This document shows, in pieces, positions 11,620-24,937 of a stretch of DNA of 64,000 nt. Under the pieces are notes generated by a model. That model had not been told where the DNA came from. It did not search any database and was given only the letters and a program-made list of their open reading frames with translations. This DNA is from Kalaharituber pfeilii (lineage: Eukaryota > Ascomycota > Pezizomycetes > Pezizales > Pezizaceae), in NCBI GenBank assembly GCA_015179045.1, contig WHUZ01000001.1, positions 2,480,001 through 2,544,000 on the forward strand. The letters are read 5' to 3'. The stretch's first letter is position 1. Each line of letters opens with the position of its first letter. A program made the position numbers and the translations under genes.

Positions 11620-13660
11620 ATTCTCTACAAACACTGCCGTTGTTGTGTAGCAACAATGATGTTATTGCTTATTTGAAAGAAAGTTCTCCAAGGGTACTGT
11701 TAGTTTTCAACACAAGCGAGCGCCTTGCATGGACGAATGAACTTAGTTTGTTGCTACGTCCATCCACATGAAGTTCACATGAAGGACTGGATTTTGATGT
11801 TCGAGATTTGTGCTTGATGTCTATGCTTGTTTGAATGGAAAATTACTGAAGAAACGTTTGTGAAAGTATTTTGAAAGATGGAGACTGGTTTGAGCCCTGA
11901 CGGGTGATTGCATGTCAGCTCTTGCCGTTTAATAATCGTGGTGTGGAGTTTCGGTTGAGTTAGTTGACCTTCTTAACCAAGGCATTTTGTCTCTACTAGT
12001 GAAATAAACAATAATGTTGTTTCAAGCAAGCTCGACAACCTAGGTTGATACAGTGCGGTAATTTGTGTTGTCGAGGTGTAATCGGAACGTATATTTCCTA
12101 CCCACGGCCAGACGAGAGTGGGAACTCCAAGGCAACTATCCAACGGATATAAGAGTTATCTATTTCCCGGCTCTGACCTTCCATTTGCCAACTTGACATC
12201 CAAAAACCTGCAATGTGTTACTATCTGAGGCATTATTTTTCGTTCTGTGCCCATGAGACGCTGGTTCTGGAGGCCTTGTGTGACCTTGTATGGGACCAGT
12301 TCCAGTCGACGATCTGGGAGAGGCATGGCAGGTATGACTTTGTCGACTGTGAGAGATACGACGGCGGAGGCACCTTGTTTGTCAGAAAGAGCTGCGCGCT
12401 GTGTTCCGCCCAGCAGCAGAGCAGCAGGGATATCCAGAGGTTGCTCTGAGGAGCCCGGCGATATTCGGTGCGCCGAAGGGCTGCTCTGGGTAATGGCAGA
12501 CCGCCGGGACAAGTGCAAGCACTGGACACTGAATCCCTACGGTGTCCATATTTGCGGCAGCAACGGGGTGGGTACCGTTTTACAACAGTTTCCATTCAGT
12601 AACTCTACGACACTATACCCATCGGGAAGCCGTGGCCTCCAGAAAGATGGCAGCGAGCATGTCACGAAGCCAACCCCCCTCTGTGCCACCATCCCACCCG
12701 ATTACCAGCGCGCGCCCGAACTCTGCGTCGGCTTCACCCCTGCCGCGCCTCCATCGGGGGTCTACAAATATTCTCCACTTGGGCCGTCGATACTTGGGAG
12801 GCAAGTGCAAGCGCAGAAGGCTCCAGCATTAGACGTCGAACTAACAGGTCGTCCTGCAGATGCGTGTTCATGCAGGTTTCGTTACATACAAGTATTTGTC
12901 CTCCGAAGCTCGTGCCCTTCTCATACCATCCGATGGCCCTGAAAACCAACGAAGCTACTTTCGAGAACGTGGAATAGCTGTCTCACCCCGGAAGAGATTT
13001 TTTATTCTAAAAATGCTGGAATGTCCTTTTTGCTTAAAGTTGAGCCTCAATTAAGACAGGTCAAAGGACGGCAACAGTGAAGGCAAAATAGGATTGGCAG
13101 TGTAGTTGTGAACAGCAGCATAAGTGGCGGCATTCGGATTAAGGGCAACAGTACTCCTTTAAACGATAACGTCTCCGCAGAGGAGAAATAAAGGAAGCAG
13201 ACTAGAACAGAGAAAGACAAGAGCTGGCCGGTAACAAATTATCTGATGTAAATAGAAATGTGGCGATACGGGAATTGTTTAGTGAGCTCTCCTTTGGTGT
13301 GGGAGGCGACGTTCCCACCAAATTGTGAGTTGCTGAAGCATTGAGCTTTCGTAATTACGGTTAACTAGCTGCTTGTTTGTGCGTACTATGGTACTAGAGC
13401 CATCTTAAACTATGTAAAGCCTACTGCATGGGATGGTTCAGGAAAGAAGAGATACTTCCAATTTAGGCTTTTGTTAAATTTCCGTTACCCTCAACCATGT
13501 TATTTTCCATACTTTTTCATCAACTCTGCCACATTGGATTGAGAAGCAGTGTAGGGTGGATAGCTAATATAAATCTTTTCCATCAAAAGCAATGTCCCAG
13601 TTGTGCATTTCATCAATACGTATAGAAATTAGGCAGATTATTTATGATTATGATCCTAAG

Positions 13661-13691
13661 GCAGAGGCCGAAAATAATAGTCTGGGCACGA
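13661..13691 (-). repeat. Solitary MITE-end motif (copy b)
   Basis: Reverse complement of TCGTGCCCAGACTATTATTT followed by TCGGCCTCTGC. It matches copy c over about 28 bases. No matching partner end was found nearby. Confidence 0.75.
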
Positions 13692-14539
13692 AAACAGATT
13701 ATTGATACGAACTTAGAAATTGACAGTAAAAAAGTAGAATGACAATGCTCAACAGAGCCATTCAAAGTTGACGGCAATAAACCAAATTTCCACTCACTCA
13801 AAGCTTCCATACCAATGAAATTGATACTGTTAGATAACCCAGAGTTCCTCTACCGATCTATGCTACCTACAATGTCCCAGCTGCTCTGGATGTTGAAATA
13901 TCAGTGTGGGAAAAAAGCATTAAAGTCAACTTTGAATACCCTTAATTCACTAGAAATCCGAATCTCAATTATTGTATTGGTACGCTTTTGTTTGCTGCGG
14001 ATATATAGCGCATATGTAGTGCGCAACTTGGATCCTTCCAGTCTGCTGTTTCAAGAATATTCCATGGGTGTCCACTGGGGCCCCGGATGAAAATCAATAA
14101 CGGTTATCCTCTGCAAGAAATTCATGCAGGAAGGGTGGAAATGTGGCTGCCCGACTACAAGGGGATATTCCTAACGCACTTAAGACGTCATATTAAGTCC
14201 AGGGGTAGACCTACCTTGTCTGTGGTATGCCTGATCTTTGAAATCACAGCTACCCAGGCGACAGCGGCTAGTTACACATAGAGACTGACACGTCGGCATG
14301 ACCTGAGGTGAAAGAATAGAAGAGTCCGATTGGCTTTACCGGACTGCAGGAAGAAGTGGTTTCAATCAAGGGATTAACTCAATACCGTCCTCACAAAAGT
14401 TCTAAGACTCATTAATTTGGTGCAATTGTCAGTTCAATAAATCAATGACACTCCAGAGGGCAAATATGGGGGAGCATACAGTAATTAATGCATATTGACA
14501 TCCTAGAATCTGATGTTCAACTTAATAGCATGATGATTT

Positions 14540-14572
14540 TCTCGTGCCCAGACTATTATTTTCAGCCTCTGG
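14540..14572 (+). repeat. Solitary MITE-end motif (copy c)
   Basis: TCTCGTGCCCAGACTATTAT followed by TTTCAGCCTCTGG, nearly identical to copy b in opposite orientation. Confidence 0.75.
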
Positions 14573-15624
14573 CATGATGCGCTTCAGCTGCAGGATACTG
14601 CTTGTCTCTGGGACAATATACCGGTACTTTGTGTAACTGTTCGGGAAATTTTCTTGGCATTTGATACGGTTAAAGTGGCACTCTGCCCCATCTTTGTTCC
14701 AACTGTAACTCAACGAAGCAGTATGAACAAACAGCCAAAAGGTCATGATAAAAAGAAGCCCAAGAAACCATTCTACATTAAGAAAGCGGATCTGCGGCTG
14801 GATGAATACAAGCAAGAAATCAGAGATAGCTCTCCAAATGTTCTGCTCTGTCGGGGGTGGGATGTGCTACGCAAATCCCGGAAGTTCCACCTCTATCTGC
14901 TCATGCAAGCTGTCGCAGCATTTTTCGGATACGGGCAGCCGATGCTCTGCATAGGTACTAGCTTGCTAACCCCGCACCCCGAGATAGCTTTCAGGGACTG
15001 ACCATGCAAAGGAATTCTGTGGATGATGTATGTGAACACTGGCACCAGAAAAGAGGGAGACAAGAGTGCATATTCACTATTCAATGACAATTTTGAAGCG
15101 TATGTTACCTTCAATCCATGGTGAAATTTATAGTATCTCTCTAGCAGGGCGCTAACAGGAACATCATTTAGCATTGACGGTGCAACAAACATGCAGGACA
15201 TTGACAGAGAACTTCGAAGGCAGATGTACTGATCGGATCATGCTGGGCGCCGCATAGAGGCTGGTGGTCTAATGCTAAAGGGGGTCAGTGATTTGGTTGA
15301 GCGTCCAATATATAGGATGGCGGAACTTTTGTAGCCTGTTTCAAGATTTGTATAAAATTCTCTCTCGTCATCTCACGAAATCCCTTCCTGAGGACACCGA
15401 TAGGAGTCGGTCATTAAGTACTTACTAGTTAACCGGAATATCTTGTAGTTATGATAGTTACAATTGACTTTGTGGTTGAGAATTGCAAATACCCCTTTAG
15501 TGCTAGTGTGTCTGGGCTTGGCGGCGGCCCTCTGCCAAGGATTCAAAGGCCGATGGCGCACCATCCTCCATACCAAGGAAGTAACTTTGATTGCACAATC
15601 TACTACAAAGCCCTAGTGAACATA

Positions 15625-17865
15625 ATGAGCTCTTTCAACTCTAGAGACTTACCTTATAGCAGAAGCAAAAAACGATCTCGCTCACGCTCACAGTCACCCC
15701 CTTCGTGGCAGCGTGACAATAAGCGCACCCGCGTTCCATCACCACGGCGACATCGTCCCCCAGAGCGTGACGAAGATGCGGAAACATCGGAAAGGCGCAA
15801 GCAAGAGCGATTTGTTCGGGAGCAAACACGACTTAATGCACTCCAGGAATCGGAACAGATGCGGGAATGGGTTGCGCAGGAAGATGATTTCGTCTTAAAG
15901 CAAGCCAAGAAGAAGGCGGAAATACGTGTGAAGGAAGGAAGAGCTAAACCGATTGATTGGTTAGCAGTAAATTTGAGAGTCATTGATCCAGAGAGAAATC
16001 CACTGGATGATGAAATTGCAGACGAGGAGCTGGATGTTGTTGACCCAGAAGGCCTTCTGGAAGGGCTTGATGAAGGAGAACTTGATGAGTTGGAGAAGGA
16101 TATTGATACATACATTGGACTGGAAAAGAACAAAAGCAACCATGAATTCTGGACTGTGAGTTCATCTTTCTAGTAAAAATCGGTACATAGCTAACGCTGT
16201 GGCAGACTATGAAAGTAATATGTCGAGACCGGCGTGAGCGGTCCAAGAACGCTGCTGCCCCGGAGGGTAGAGCAGTTACCTCTGTGGCAGCGGATATTGA
16301 TCGGATTTTGAGCAGCAAATCACACACAGAACTTGTCACTCTGGAAAAGCAGATAGTGGCTAAACTTGCTTCAAATGAGCCTATAGATGTTGATTATTGG
16401 AATCAGCTTTTGAGAAGTTTGAGAGTTTGGAAGGCGAAAGCAAGCTTAAAACAGGTGTATGCCAGCGTCATCAAGAGCCGTTTGGAGATTCTTCATAAGC
16501 AACAACGAGAAGATGCAGAGACTGTGAAGAGGAAGCTAGAGGCTGTCTTGAGCACTGGACCACTTCTGGTGCTAGAAGAGGGATCCACCGAAGCATCACA
16601 TCTCCCACGTCCTCGTCCAGTTATCAAGTATAGTCGGGAAATGGATCCTGAGCCACTTCTAAAGGTTCGGTTTGAGGACCGTTCCCTAGAGACAATAGAT
16701 GAAAAAGTATTCCTTCAAAAAATTGTAAGTTATGTCATTCATATTTTACATCCCTGGATTTCTAAGTTTGACATTTCTTCTCTTCCTGACCTTTCGCGAC
16801 CTTTTTCAAGCATTTTTAACAAAGTTCAAATTTTCTTGTGGCATTGGGAATTCTCACGAAACAGTTGCTAAAATAAATTGCAAAGATTGCGGACCGTCGT
16901 AAAACCCTCAAGCTCGGGTACGTTCCTATGAAACAAAAGGCGGCAGAAAAGCAATCGTCAAGGAAGCGGTGGCAATCCAAGCCCAAAAACGATGCTACAC
17001 CCACTACTTCACGATTTGCTGCTGTCTTCAATGACGACTTTTCTCAAGCAACTAAGGCTTTATATGAGCGAGAGGTTGCAAGGGGTGTCGGGGAAAATGA
17101 GGAGATCTTCACCGGTGAAGAAGAGGTCACCAATTCGACAAAACCAGCTTGGGCGGACAAATATCGGCCTCGTAAGCCACGTTATTTTAACCGTGTTCAG
17201 ATGGGGTACGAATGGAACAAGTACAATCAAACTCACTACGACCATGACAATCCCCACCGAAGGTTGTTCAGGGCTACAAATTTAACATTTTCTATCCCGA
17301 CCTCATTGATAAGACGAAGGCACCAACATATAGAATTGAAAGAGAGGGTGGAAGGAAGAGGGGTCAATCTTTTGCCCCCGCGGGAGAAGATGACACCTGC
17401 TTGATTCGGTTCATTGCAGGACCACCGTATGAAGACTTAGCATTTAGAATTGTGGATAAGGAATGGGATTATTCGGCAAAAAGGGAACGTGGATTTAAGA
17501 GTTCATTTGAAAAGGTATGTACAAGAGTCACATATCACCTTTGTATTTGAATTGGCTGTCAAGTCGCGCAATTGCCACTTTGGTTATCCCGGAGTATGCT
17601 CCGATGTGATGGAGTTTGCTATCACTCCTGGCCTTTTTATTTCACACTTCGTTACCCCTTCTATCAGCTTGACTGTCGTTGGATGTGGTGAACACCATGT
17701 TCATCGCATGTTTTGTTGCGCGTTTGCTTACAATAACCAACATCCAGGGAATCTTGCAATTGCATTTTCAACTGAAAAAGGTTGGTGGCTTTATACTTGC
17801 ATCTCAATCGCTTCTTAGCATTAGAGAGGACCCTGACTTTTTTGCAGATTTACTATCGAAAGTAA
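15625..17865 (+). CDS. Splicing factor Cactin, with an apparent one-base frameshift
   Basis: Cactin is a conserved spliceosome-associated nuclear protein. Exons 15625-16155, 16206-16724, 16886-17514, 17748-17780, 17848-17865. The N-terminus is Arg/Ser-rich (SRSRSQSPPS), then come a charged helical middle (FVREQTRLNALQESEQMREW, IDPERNPLDDEI) and the conserved C-terminal block: KPRYFNRVQMGYEWNKYNQ, then in another frame YKFNIFYPDLIDKTKAPTY, GPPYEDLAFRIVDKEWDYS and the final KKIYYRK. The switch lies in the C-run 17252-17255: one extra C would restore the frame as DNPPPKVVQGYKF. Total exon length is 1730, one short of 577 codons, which fits a single missing base. Either the assembly lost a C, or this allele is broken. 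The start at 15625 is the best Met; the frame is open further upstream without support. Confidence 0.9.
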
Positions 17866-20095
17866 TTGCTGGAATTGGAGGCGCGCCCGATATCTCAGCG
17901 TCCCTGCACAGGCCTCCAACATCGGCGACTGCGGAGAATGGTTCATCCCTTTCTTGGCATAAATTCTGACTGTCAAGCATTTTTCTTGTTTTTCTGTGTC
18001 TATGATACTCATGAAGATAGCTGTAATAAGATAAGATCATTTGCTGTTCTTCTGATTATGATACGTCTCCATTTGTAAAAGTGTTTACCTCTTCACCGAT
18101 TTTGTCACCGGCTGCTCCGTTCCTGCACAGACAGCACTAGCTGATCTTGTACTCAGGGTGCCTGCCTTTTCCATTCACAGGCAACCTTCGCTTTCCAGCG
18201 CTATGCATGCATGCGATACATCTCCGACATGTAACCCTACGCCATGGTTGTTGTCAGAGACAAGAACCAAGTAAGTAAATTTTAGGGTTAATGTTGGTCC
18301 ATGTATGCAGATTACCTGGCTACCCTGCGGCCCCGGCCACTGGAAAGGGTTCTCCATTCTGATCGGCTGCTTGGTGTTTGCCAGCCCAGTCAACTGTGTT
18401 GCATCTGTGGTCGTACCCCCGTGATTCTTCACAGATTGTCTAGATCTTCCGCATATTCTATTGATCCGTCACCCTGGTCTCATGCTAGCATTTCCTTAGC
18501 ATTTCTCTCCAAGCGCTCCCAAGATTGGGGCACTTGCATTATTTCCTGCATTTGCGACTGTACCATATGTTGACCTAAAATTTTGCCAGCCTTTTTTCTC
18601 TCATACCATGCATGAGGTTGCCATCAAGATAATGGGTTGCATTACTAACGGATTACTAGCTTGACTATTTCTCATACATCTGATATCTGTAGCTGCATCA
18701 ACGTTTTTCGTTATATGATAGTCATATTGTTCCATCTCCTGTAGGCTCGTGAATCCTGTTTTCTCTGTACCCTAGTCTGGGCACGAGACTGCCTATACCC
18801 TAGTCAGATCGCAAAAGCTGTCTTTCTGTAACGAGACTAGCCTGTTCGTCCCCTTTTGTCTTCTTACACACGTGTACTGAACGTGATAAACAACGCCTGG
18901 CCATTATACTAGACTCACAATGACTGATACTAGTAGATATTAGGACTAAATCTTTGCAGTTTTGATCTTACAATGGCACTATCTTTGTGGTCAAATGTAG
19001 ATCCACGGGCCGCTCTACTTCTGTCGCAATTCTCTTGTCTAACCTGTGTTTGACCGGTCTAGCCCAATGTGAGTACACTTAGCAAGCGAGACTTGACTGG
19101 AGATTGGTACAATCTACGTAACGATGGATCCTCAGGTTTCAGTCCCCATGCACACTACCCGGTATCCGTGGGTGATGCTCGGAAAATCTTCTCGAGTGAT
19201 GGCTGTTGCATCTTGCGCGTGGCGGGCCAGGCCATGCTCTTAAGTAATTTCAAGTACATCATCCCAAGAGACGACGTGGGAACGCTCATGGACAATCATA
19301 GACTGCAGTCGCTACCTTGGTGCTACGTGATCGGCTGTGAGATTCATCTGGCTGCTCGAGAACATGCTCAAGCTGCGTAGAGGCCTCCTAGGTCTTCAAT
19401 CACGAGACGCTGCATCACACAATAGAGACTTAACTAGTGCCCTGCCCCGAACTATTCAATGTATATATGTGCACTGGGATTGAGAGCAACCAGGGTCACC
19501 ACACGATATGCATTCTCCCTTCCCTTAGATACTTAACTTACTTGGATTGTGGGGACATCGCCGCGGCCCAGTCCCGTCCCATGTTTGCCAGGTCGCGGGT
19601 ATACTGCGCTGGCAAGCTCCTCTGCATTGCAGCCGCTCCGGGCGGCCATGGGCTGCGGCCGGCCCAGCGTGCCCTTGTAGAGCAATACGGAAGAGCACGC
19701 AGCCCTAACGGCTCCCAGATGCCTCCCCAGACGGGCAGCACTCGCAGGCAACTGGCAGAAGGCAGTAGGCAGTGGCGACATCGTCCCCGCCTGTCAGGCC
19801 AATTGGCCAGTCCTCGGAGCCGTTGAAGCTGTTAAAAGGGCTCTTACGCCTGCTGCCCCGCCCCCTCTTCCTCACATCTCCACCGTCATCTAGCATATCC
19901 CCCACTGTGCCAGTACCAGCTCCCAGTCTGCTAAGCGGTCTATGCCTACCCCTTGCATTCATCCACAGTTCCACCCATTCCACTACTTCTCCTCCTACAC
20001 TAGCGTTTCTTATTTCTGTCTCCAGCTCGAAGGTCTCATTTCTCAACTGCCCAAACTTGATAGGAAGAGAACATCTAGTCCGCTTGTTGCGAAGA
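17866..20095. other. Intergenic stretch with a MITE-end motif and an unexplained open frame
   Basis: Nothing recognisable to about 19550. A solitary MITE-end motif lies at 18773-18788. GC content then rises, and 19705-20140 on the minus strand stays open (listed separately). Confidence 0.5.
18773..18788 (-). repeat. Solitary MITE-end motif (copy d)
   Basis: TAGTCTGGGCACGAGA, the reverse complement of the end motif. The flanking sequence repeats ACCCTAGTC at about 18769 and 18797. Confidence 0.6.
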
Positions 20096-20140
20096 ATGCT
20101 TCTCTCATCGTATGGGCTGGGCGAGTCCGCTACAATCAGC
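19705..20140 (-). CDS. Possible exon of an unidentified gene
   Basis: An open frame with balanced charged composition (residues such as RNKRTRCSLPIKFGQLRNE and RNASVGGEVVEWVELWMN), while the plus strand here reads as a Ser/Pro/Leu-rich shadow. There is no ATG at the upstream end; a possible acceptor (GTTATAG) lies just upstream, so it would be an internal or terminal exon. It would overlap the forkhead gene's proposed first 45 bases on the other strand. No family recognised; weak. Confidence 0.25.
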
Positions 20141-21819
20141 CCTCTCAATTTGTTTTCTATAACGCCCTCTGTCTTTGCAGAGCCTGGCTATGCGTCACCA
20201 CAAGTACAAGGCTATTCCCAGCTCTTAGATGTTGAGGCACAGACCATTTACTCAGACATCGAATCTCAAGATGGCTGCTCTTGGAGTGGAACATCATCTT
20301 TTGTACTAGAGGCACATCTGGAACAGAATAAGTGTGCTCTGATTGCAGACGGAACTCTTCTAACACGGCCGGAATGCTATACTGAAATCAGCAACTTGAC
20401 AAGTTGCAATTTGTCTCAGCGAGACGAGATTACGGTCCATGCACCGAACAGTGCAAAATCCTTACAGAGCTCAAACGACGATGTAAATGCATTGCTCCCG
20501 CGTATCAAGCATGAGCACATGAGCTACTCCGTTAGTATAAGCTTCCCAGCAAGGCAATTTTGCACTCAAGTTTATGTTGATAGCTCCCGGTATCACTAAT
20601 GACATCTCCACTTCACAGGACTTATCAACTTACAAATATGTACTTCCAGATAAGCCATGGGCCGACAGTGTTGTGAATCAACAAAGTACCTCTAGTCAAG
20701 TTCTGGAACTAACGGCCCAGGATAACTCGCCCGATGGTCCAACCCAAGAAGCACCTGGTACTTCGCAACGTAAAAGTGAACGAAACCAGTCATATTCCTC
20801 AGACTGCTCTGAGCAAGAATTTTCACCTATAAATAGGCAAGCGAAGGTTTTCCGAAAAGGGCCAAGTACCTATGCAGGAAAACCGGCCGATGAGATCAAC
20901 TTGGAAGATGATGAAATACCTTATGCCCAGCTCATCTACAAGGCATTGATGAGTGTTCCTTCAAGAACTATGATTCTTGGTGAAATATACGAGTATTTCC
21001 GAAAAAACATTCCACGCTTTTCGAAAATCAGAACAAAAGGCTGGCAGAATAGTATTAGGCATAACCTGTCAATGAATGGGGTTTGTAACCACCTTGAGCC
21101 TTTGCAACATGTGTACGTATAAAGGACTTTGACACACTAACAAGACATGTCAATAGGCATTTCGGAAGGTCGAGCGTCCTCCTGCACCGGATGGAACTAA
21201 AAAACGAGGCTACTTCTGGGTGCTAGCACCGGAGGCAGAACATGAAGGTGTCAAATCTACGACACGCTTCCGAAAGAACACTATGAATAATCGTAAGAAG
21301 GCCATCGAATACAATATCAGGAATTCCACTGCTCAAACAACCAGTTGTTCGTCCTCACCATCGCTGAAGAAACGATCGAGAGGCAAAACTCGACCGAAAT
21401 TCGTGTGGCAAAAGACCCGTGAGACTCGACAACTACCGGCAGAACATGCAACATCTAGCAGAAACTCGACTCCTGAGTCTACCGTACCTACTTCCGATGA
21501 ACACTCAGAAGGTTTTGAAGACATAGTGTCATCAAACAGGTCATCTATCGACGGCCCAATTGACTATGTTGATGGACAAAGAGACCAAACCCTTGACCTC
21601 AGTACCCATCCAGCCTTCTACCCTTTGATGTGGGAGTGCCCAAGTTCTGTGCACAACCATGGACTTGGTCATAACATAGAGGGGCAAATTTACGATGAAC
21701 CTTTCATCTCTGCATTCAATGAAGAATTCTCTTTGATTGAGAGTAGTCAGGCACATCAAGGGATGCTTAATGAAGAGCTTCCATGTTGGCCGTGGCCTCA
21801 CGGCAGTTATAGCCTTTGA
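20096..21819 (+). CDS. Forkhead-box transcription factor
   Basis: Nuclear DNA-binding regulator. Exons 20096-20569, 20619-21080, 21157-21819, giving 532 residues. The forkhead (winged helix) domain spans about residues 258-340: PYAQLIYKALMSVPSRTMIL, GEIYEYFRKNIPRF and the recognition helix GWQNSIRHNLSMN, then after the intron AFRKVERPPAPDGTKKRGYFW. A basic patch (KKRSRGKTRPK) follows, perhaps a nuclear localisation signal. The rest is Ser/Thr/Gln-rich with no other domain. The 5' end is uncertain: the frame is open upstream to 19772, and TCTTTGCAG at 20173-20181 could be an acceptor that replaces the first 28 residues. Which fungal forkhead (Fkh, Hcm1, Fhl1, Sep1 type) it represents cannot be told. 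Confidence 0.88.
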
Positions 21820-22854
21820 TGGTTTTTTAGACCAGTTTTTCATTCATATGCCGCTATTACCCTCATGTCTTTTGGTTACTCGAAACCTATCTCAAACATA
21901 ATTCACAATTCTTATAACTACTATATTTGCTTTACGTTTCCTTTAAATCTCAAAATCCTCCATTAACTGTACTTAACAAGGCCTGACTGTATTTTGGTAC
22001 CGCTTGGTGCTTCCCAGGAGACTTTATATGTCCGGTGGTCTGCAATCTTTTATATCTAGTTTGGTCAATGCTGTTATTTTTTTGCTGGGCTACCAATTCT
22101 AGTGTGTTACTTTCATATATGTTGTGGTACTGGAGCCACAGTTGATCATTCGTTAACACTTACTGCGAGGGCTAACTGGACCAAATTAATGCAAGTTGGA
22201 TACATAATATGGCGGGCGGAATTGTTTTTTCTCCAAGCTGGGTATTGCGACATTGAGGGACATCGATAACTAGATTTTCTTTCTTTCTTCTTGGTAATCT
22301 CTAACAGGACTTTGCGGTAATTGGAGTGTTTGGAGTGCTTGGGTTCTCTCCTGCTGTTTTCTACTCAATTGTTTCGTCAATTGCTTACATTCAGTCATTC
22401 GGCATTGCTCTGGAGTATAGATTTTACTACCACTGCTAGAACTAGTATCCTGCCCCTTGCCCGGTTACACATGGTGGTGGCCCCTGCGAGTTGCGAGCCC
22501 CTACCTTTCGGCCTAGCTTGCTCTGGTCCCAGACAGACTATTGTGAATATGTATGTACGTAGGTAATGGGCAGCCTTACTCCGTACATGTTGCACACATT
22601 GCGGTATGAATTGGTAATATCCCCTGACGGTAAAGTAGAAATTGCTTACCGCAGGGCGCTAGAGAGCTTAACCAATGGCATGTTGGCCGTTACTGGTAGT
22701 TGCATAGCCTGGTCAATGATCTGCTATGGCAAGAAGCTTAAGCACGGTACTGATGTTTTCTTATATGACCGATCCACTGTTCAAAACCGGGCGCGAGGCG
22801 TAACAGAATGGTTGCAGAATTATTAAATGTTCGGCTTGGCAACCAGTCTCTTTA

Positions 22855-22870
22855 GGCTGGGTACGAGAAC
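22855..22870 (-). repeat. Solitary right-end MITE motif (copy e)
   Basis: GGCTGGGTACGAGAAC matches the right inverted repeat of the element at 40352-40440 (GTCTGGGTACGAGAACA). No left partner was found. Confidence 0.5.
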
Positions 22871-24463
22871 AGCGCGAGGCTATTCATAACTGCAAAGTAT
22901 TTCCTCGCAGCACGATTTACGCTTCCTCCAAGTCAGCATTCGTTGCATATTACGATACAGACCATACCATGCCAATGCTGCTTAGGCCACCCACAACTGC
23001 TCACTAGAGTATTGATGGAGCCCACAATATTAATCCCACCAAACCGACTTAAGCAGGCAACCGACAGGAGGGGCGACGCGAGCAGAACCGGCACGGATAT
23101 AGGATAACTCAAATGGTGGCGAGAAAAGCAAACGACAAAGTAGTCTGGTTACGACAGAGACAACGAGTGATGGCTGCTCTCGCTTGGTCCAAGTCTCAAC
23201 AGTATAGTTTCCTATTTCAGTAGTAGAAATATGGTCGTCTAATAGACCAATTGCACAACGACAAAGACTTGCAAGGGAGTGCAAAATGGGGTAAGGTGAA
23301 TGCGATAGGCTGGAGGCTGTCCTATTTCGGCGGGCTAAGACAGCTGCATACTCACTAGCTTACCCTGTTACAGCATTTTAGTATCAAGTCCTAATCAAGA
23401 ATCGTGAGACCTGATCTGCCCGCATGCTTGCACCTGAAACCTGTTCACTTTCGTTGAGACAAGTGGTAGTACGTCGTCCGTTCGTCCCATTGTCGCAGAG
23501 ACAGGGATCAACTAGTATGCGTCCTCGTTTGCACAAGAAAGGAAAAGAAAGAGTAAAGATATTCGTCGAGCGTTGAGGTGTGCAAGGTAACGCCCCGGAA
23601 GTTTTTGTGCACCTTAATCAGTTGCAATGCATTCTGCATGTGCATGTGCACGTGCACGTGCAGTAGATTTGTGTCACGGTTCGGTGCCTTCCCCGACCGG
23701 AGATCAGCAGAATCGTTTTTGGCAGTAATCACGATGTGTATTGTGCAGGCATGCTCTAGAGTCTTACATCATGAGTATGTATGCTACAAGCAATACATAT
23801 GCGGGCCAATGATGTGATAGAATCATAGATCTATCTAGATAGCTAACGTAGAAAAAATGTGCTTTGATATTCGATCGGACAAAGCTCCCGAGCCAACGAG
23901 AAGAAATGCTAAGAGATACACCTCAACAATTCTATTGTGACACAGGCCACAAGAGAGGACTGGAAACAGGATCCCAGCGGCAAATCGGACATTGCATTGA
24001 AATTCGAGGGGCGGCTGAGAATCTGAACGTTGTCATACCGATAATCACCCTCAAAACTGTGGGCTCAAAGCAGGCCCAAACAGAGCATATGAATATTACA
24101 GTTTGCTCCGAATATCAGGAAATTATTTTGGCTTTTGTCTGAGGTGATGTAAATTGTGAACAGGTCTAGCTCAGGACATGAAATTTGACGACCATGCTCG
24201 AAAGATGGTGGGTGCTAGAACAAAACAATGTTTACATCGTTCTGAATCTAAATTATCAGCCTGAGGAAGGCAAAACAGGGGCACTTTTGAGTAACCTAGG
24301 CAAGGGCATATCTGATGAGCATTGATTCCAATCACAATTGCAATTGCTTTCTCCCTATGAGTTCTGTGACGACGAGTGTAAGATGTTGCAAGAGCATGTG
24401 TATGAGCCGAGCAAAACAAATATCGATTATTGCTAGGTAAGCGACAACAATGAATAACTGAAA

Positions 24464-24480
24464 GGCTGGGTAGGAGAACA
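24464..24480 (-). repeat. Solitary right-end MITE motif (copy f)
   Basis: GGCTGGGTAGGAGAACA, two mismatches from the right inverted repeat of the complete element. Confidence 0.4.
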
Positions 24481-24937
24481 ACCGAAAGGGATCTGTGCGC
24501 CCAATGATCTAAGCATAAAAACGTCTACGAAAAAAATTGGAATAAGGTGTTCCTCACAGAGCTACTTTACATATGGAACTTCACAAATGAAGTGTCGATG
24601 TTGGTCGGCCTTATGAGGCTAGTCTACATGACGAGGGTCTGCTGCACCAACCACAGAGGTGTACTAGCTCATTTGGTCAATATGTTACTGCTGTTACCCT
24701 GAGCGCTTGGTACGCGCCAAGCTGAGGGCGTCCATGAGAGCTAACAGCATATGCAGCAGCATCTCACCATTTCAGGGACGCATTCTTCTCTACGTCTCTG
24801 TGAATTCAGATTCTGCTTGTTATCGGACCTACTAATTTATTCTTATATTTCAATTCCTAACACAGATAAGAAGGCCTTGAGCTGCAATCAAGGCTTGCAA
24901 TAAATCGCTAGTGCTTCTCTATATCAGATCAACTTTC

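Larger units (their letters stand above)
11620..15624. other. Gene-poor 4-kb stretch
   Basis: No gene could be supported. A GC-richer island at 12150-12950 has long open frames on both strands (for example 12156-12518 minus and 12247-12942 plus) without any recognisable domain. The remainder is AT-rich. Two copies of the MITE-end motif lie at 13661-13691 and 14540-14572, pointing away from each other. A minus-strand frame at 14893-15201 (from MSCMFVAPSMLND) has plausible splice signals but no family I know. Confidence 0.5.
21820..24937. other. Gene-poor 3.1-kb stretch
   Basis: No supported gene. The frame at 22566-22826 lacks any known domain. A short alternating GTGCACGTGCACGTGC run lies at 23645-23662. 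Right-end MITE motifs lie at 22855-22870 and 24464-24480. Confidence 0.5.

Noticed and set aside
12247..12942. Long plus-strand frame rich in Ser, Pro, Arg and Cys
   Set aside because: Both strands are open in this GC-rich island, and the composition is that of chance frames. No domain was seen.
19069..19380. Open frame of about 100 codons
   Set aside because: It begins with GTG, not ATG, and has no acceptor or family resemblance.
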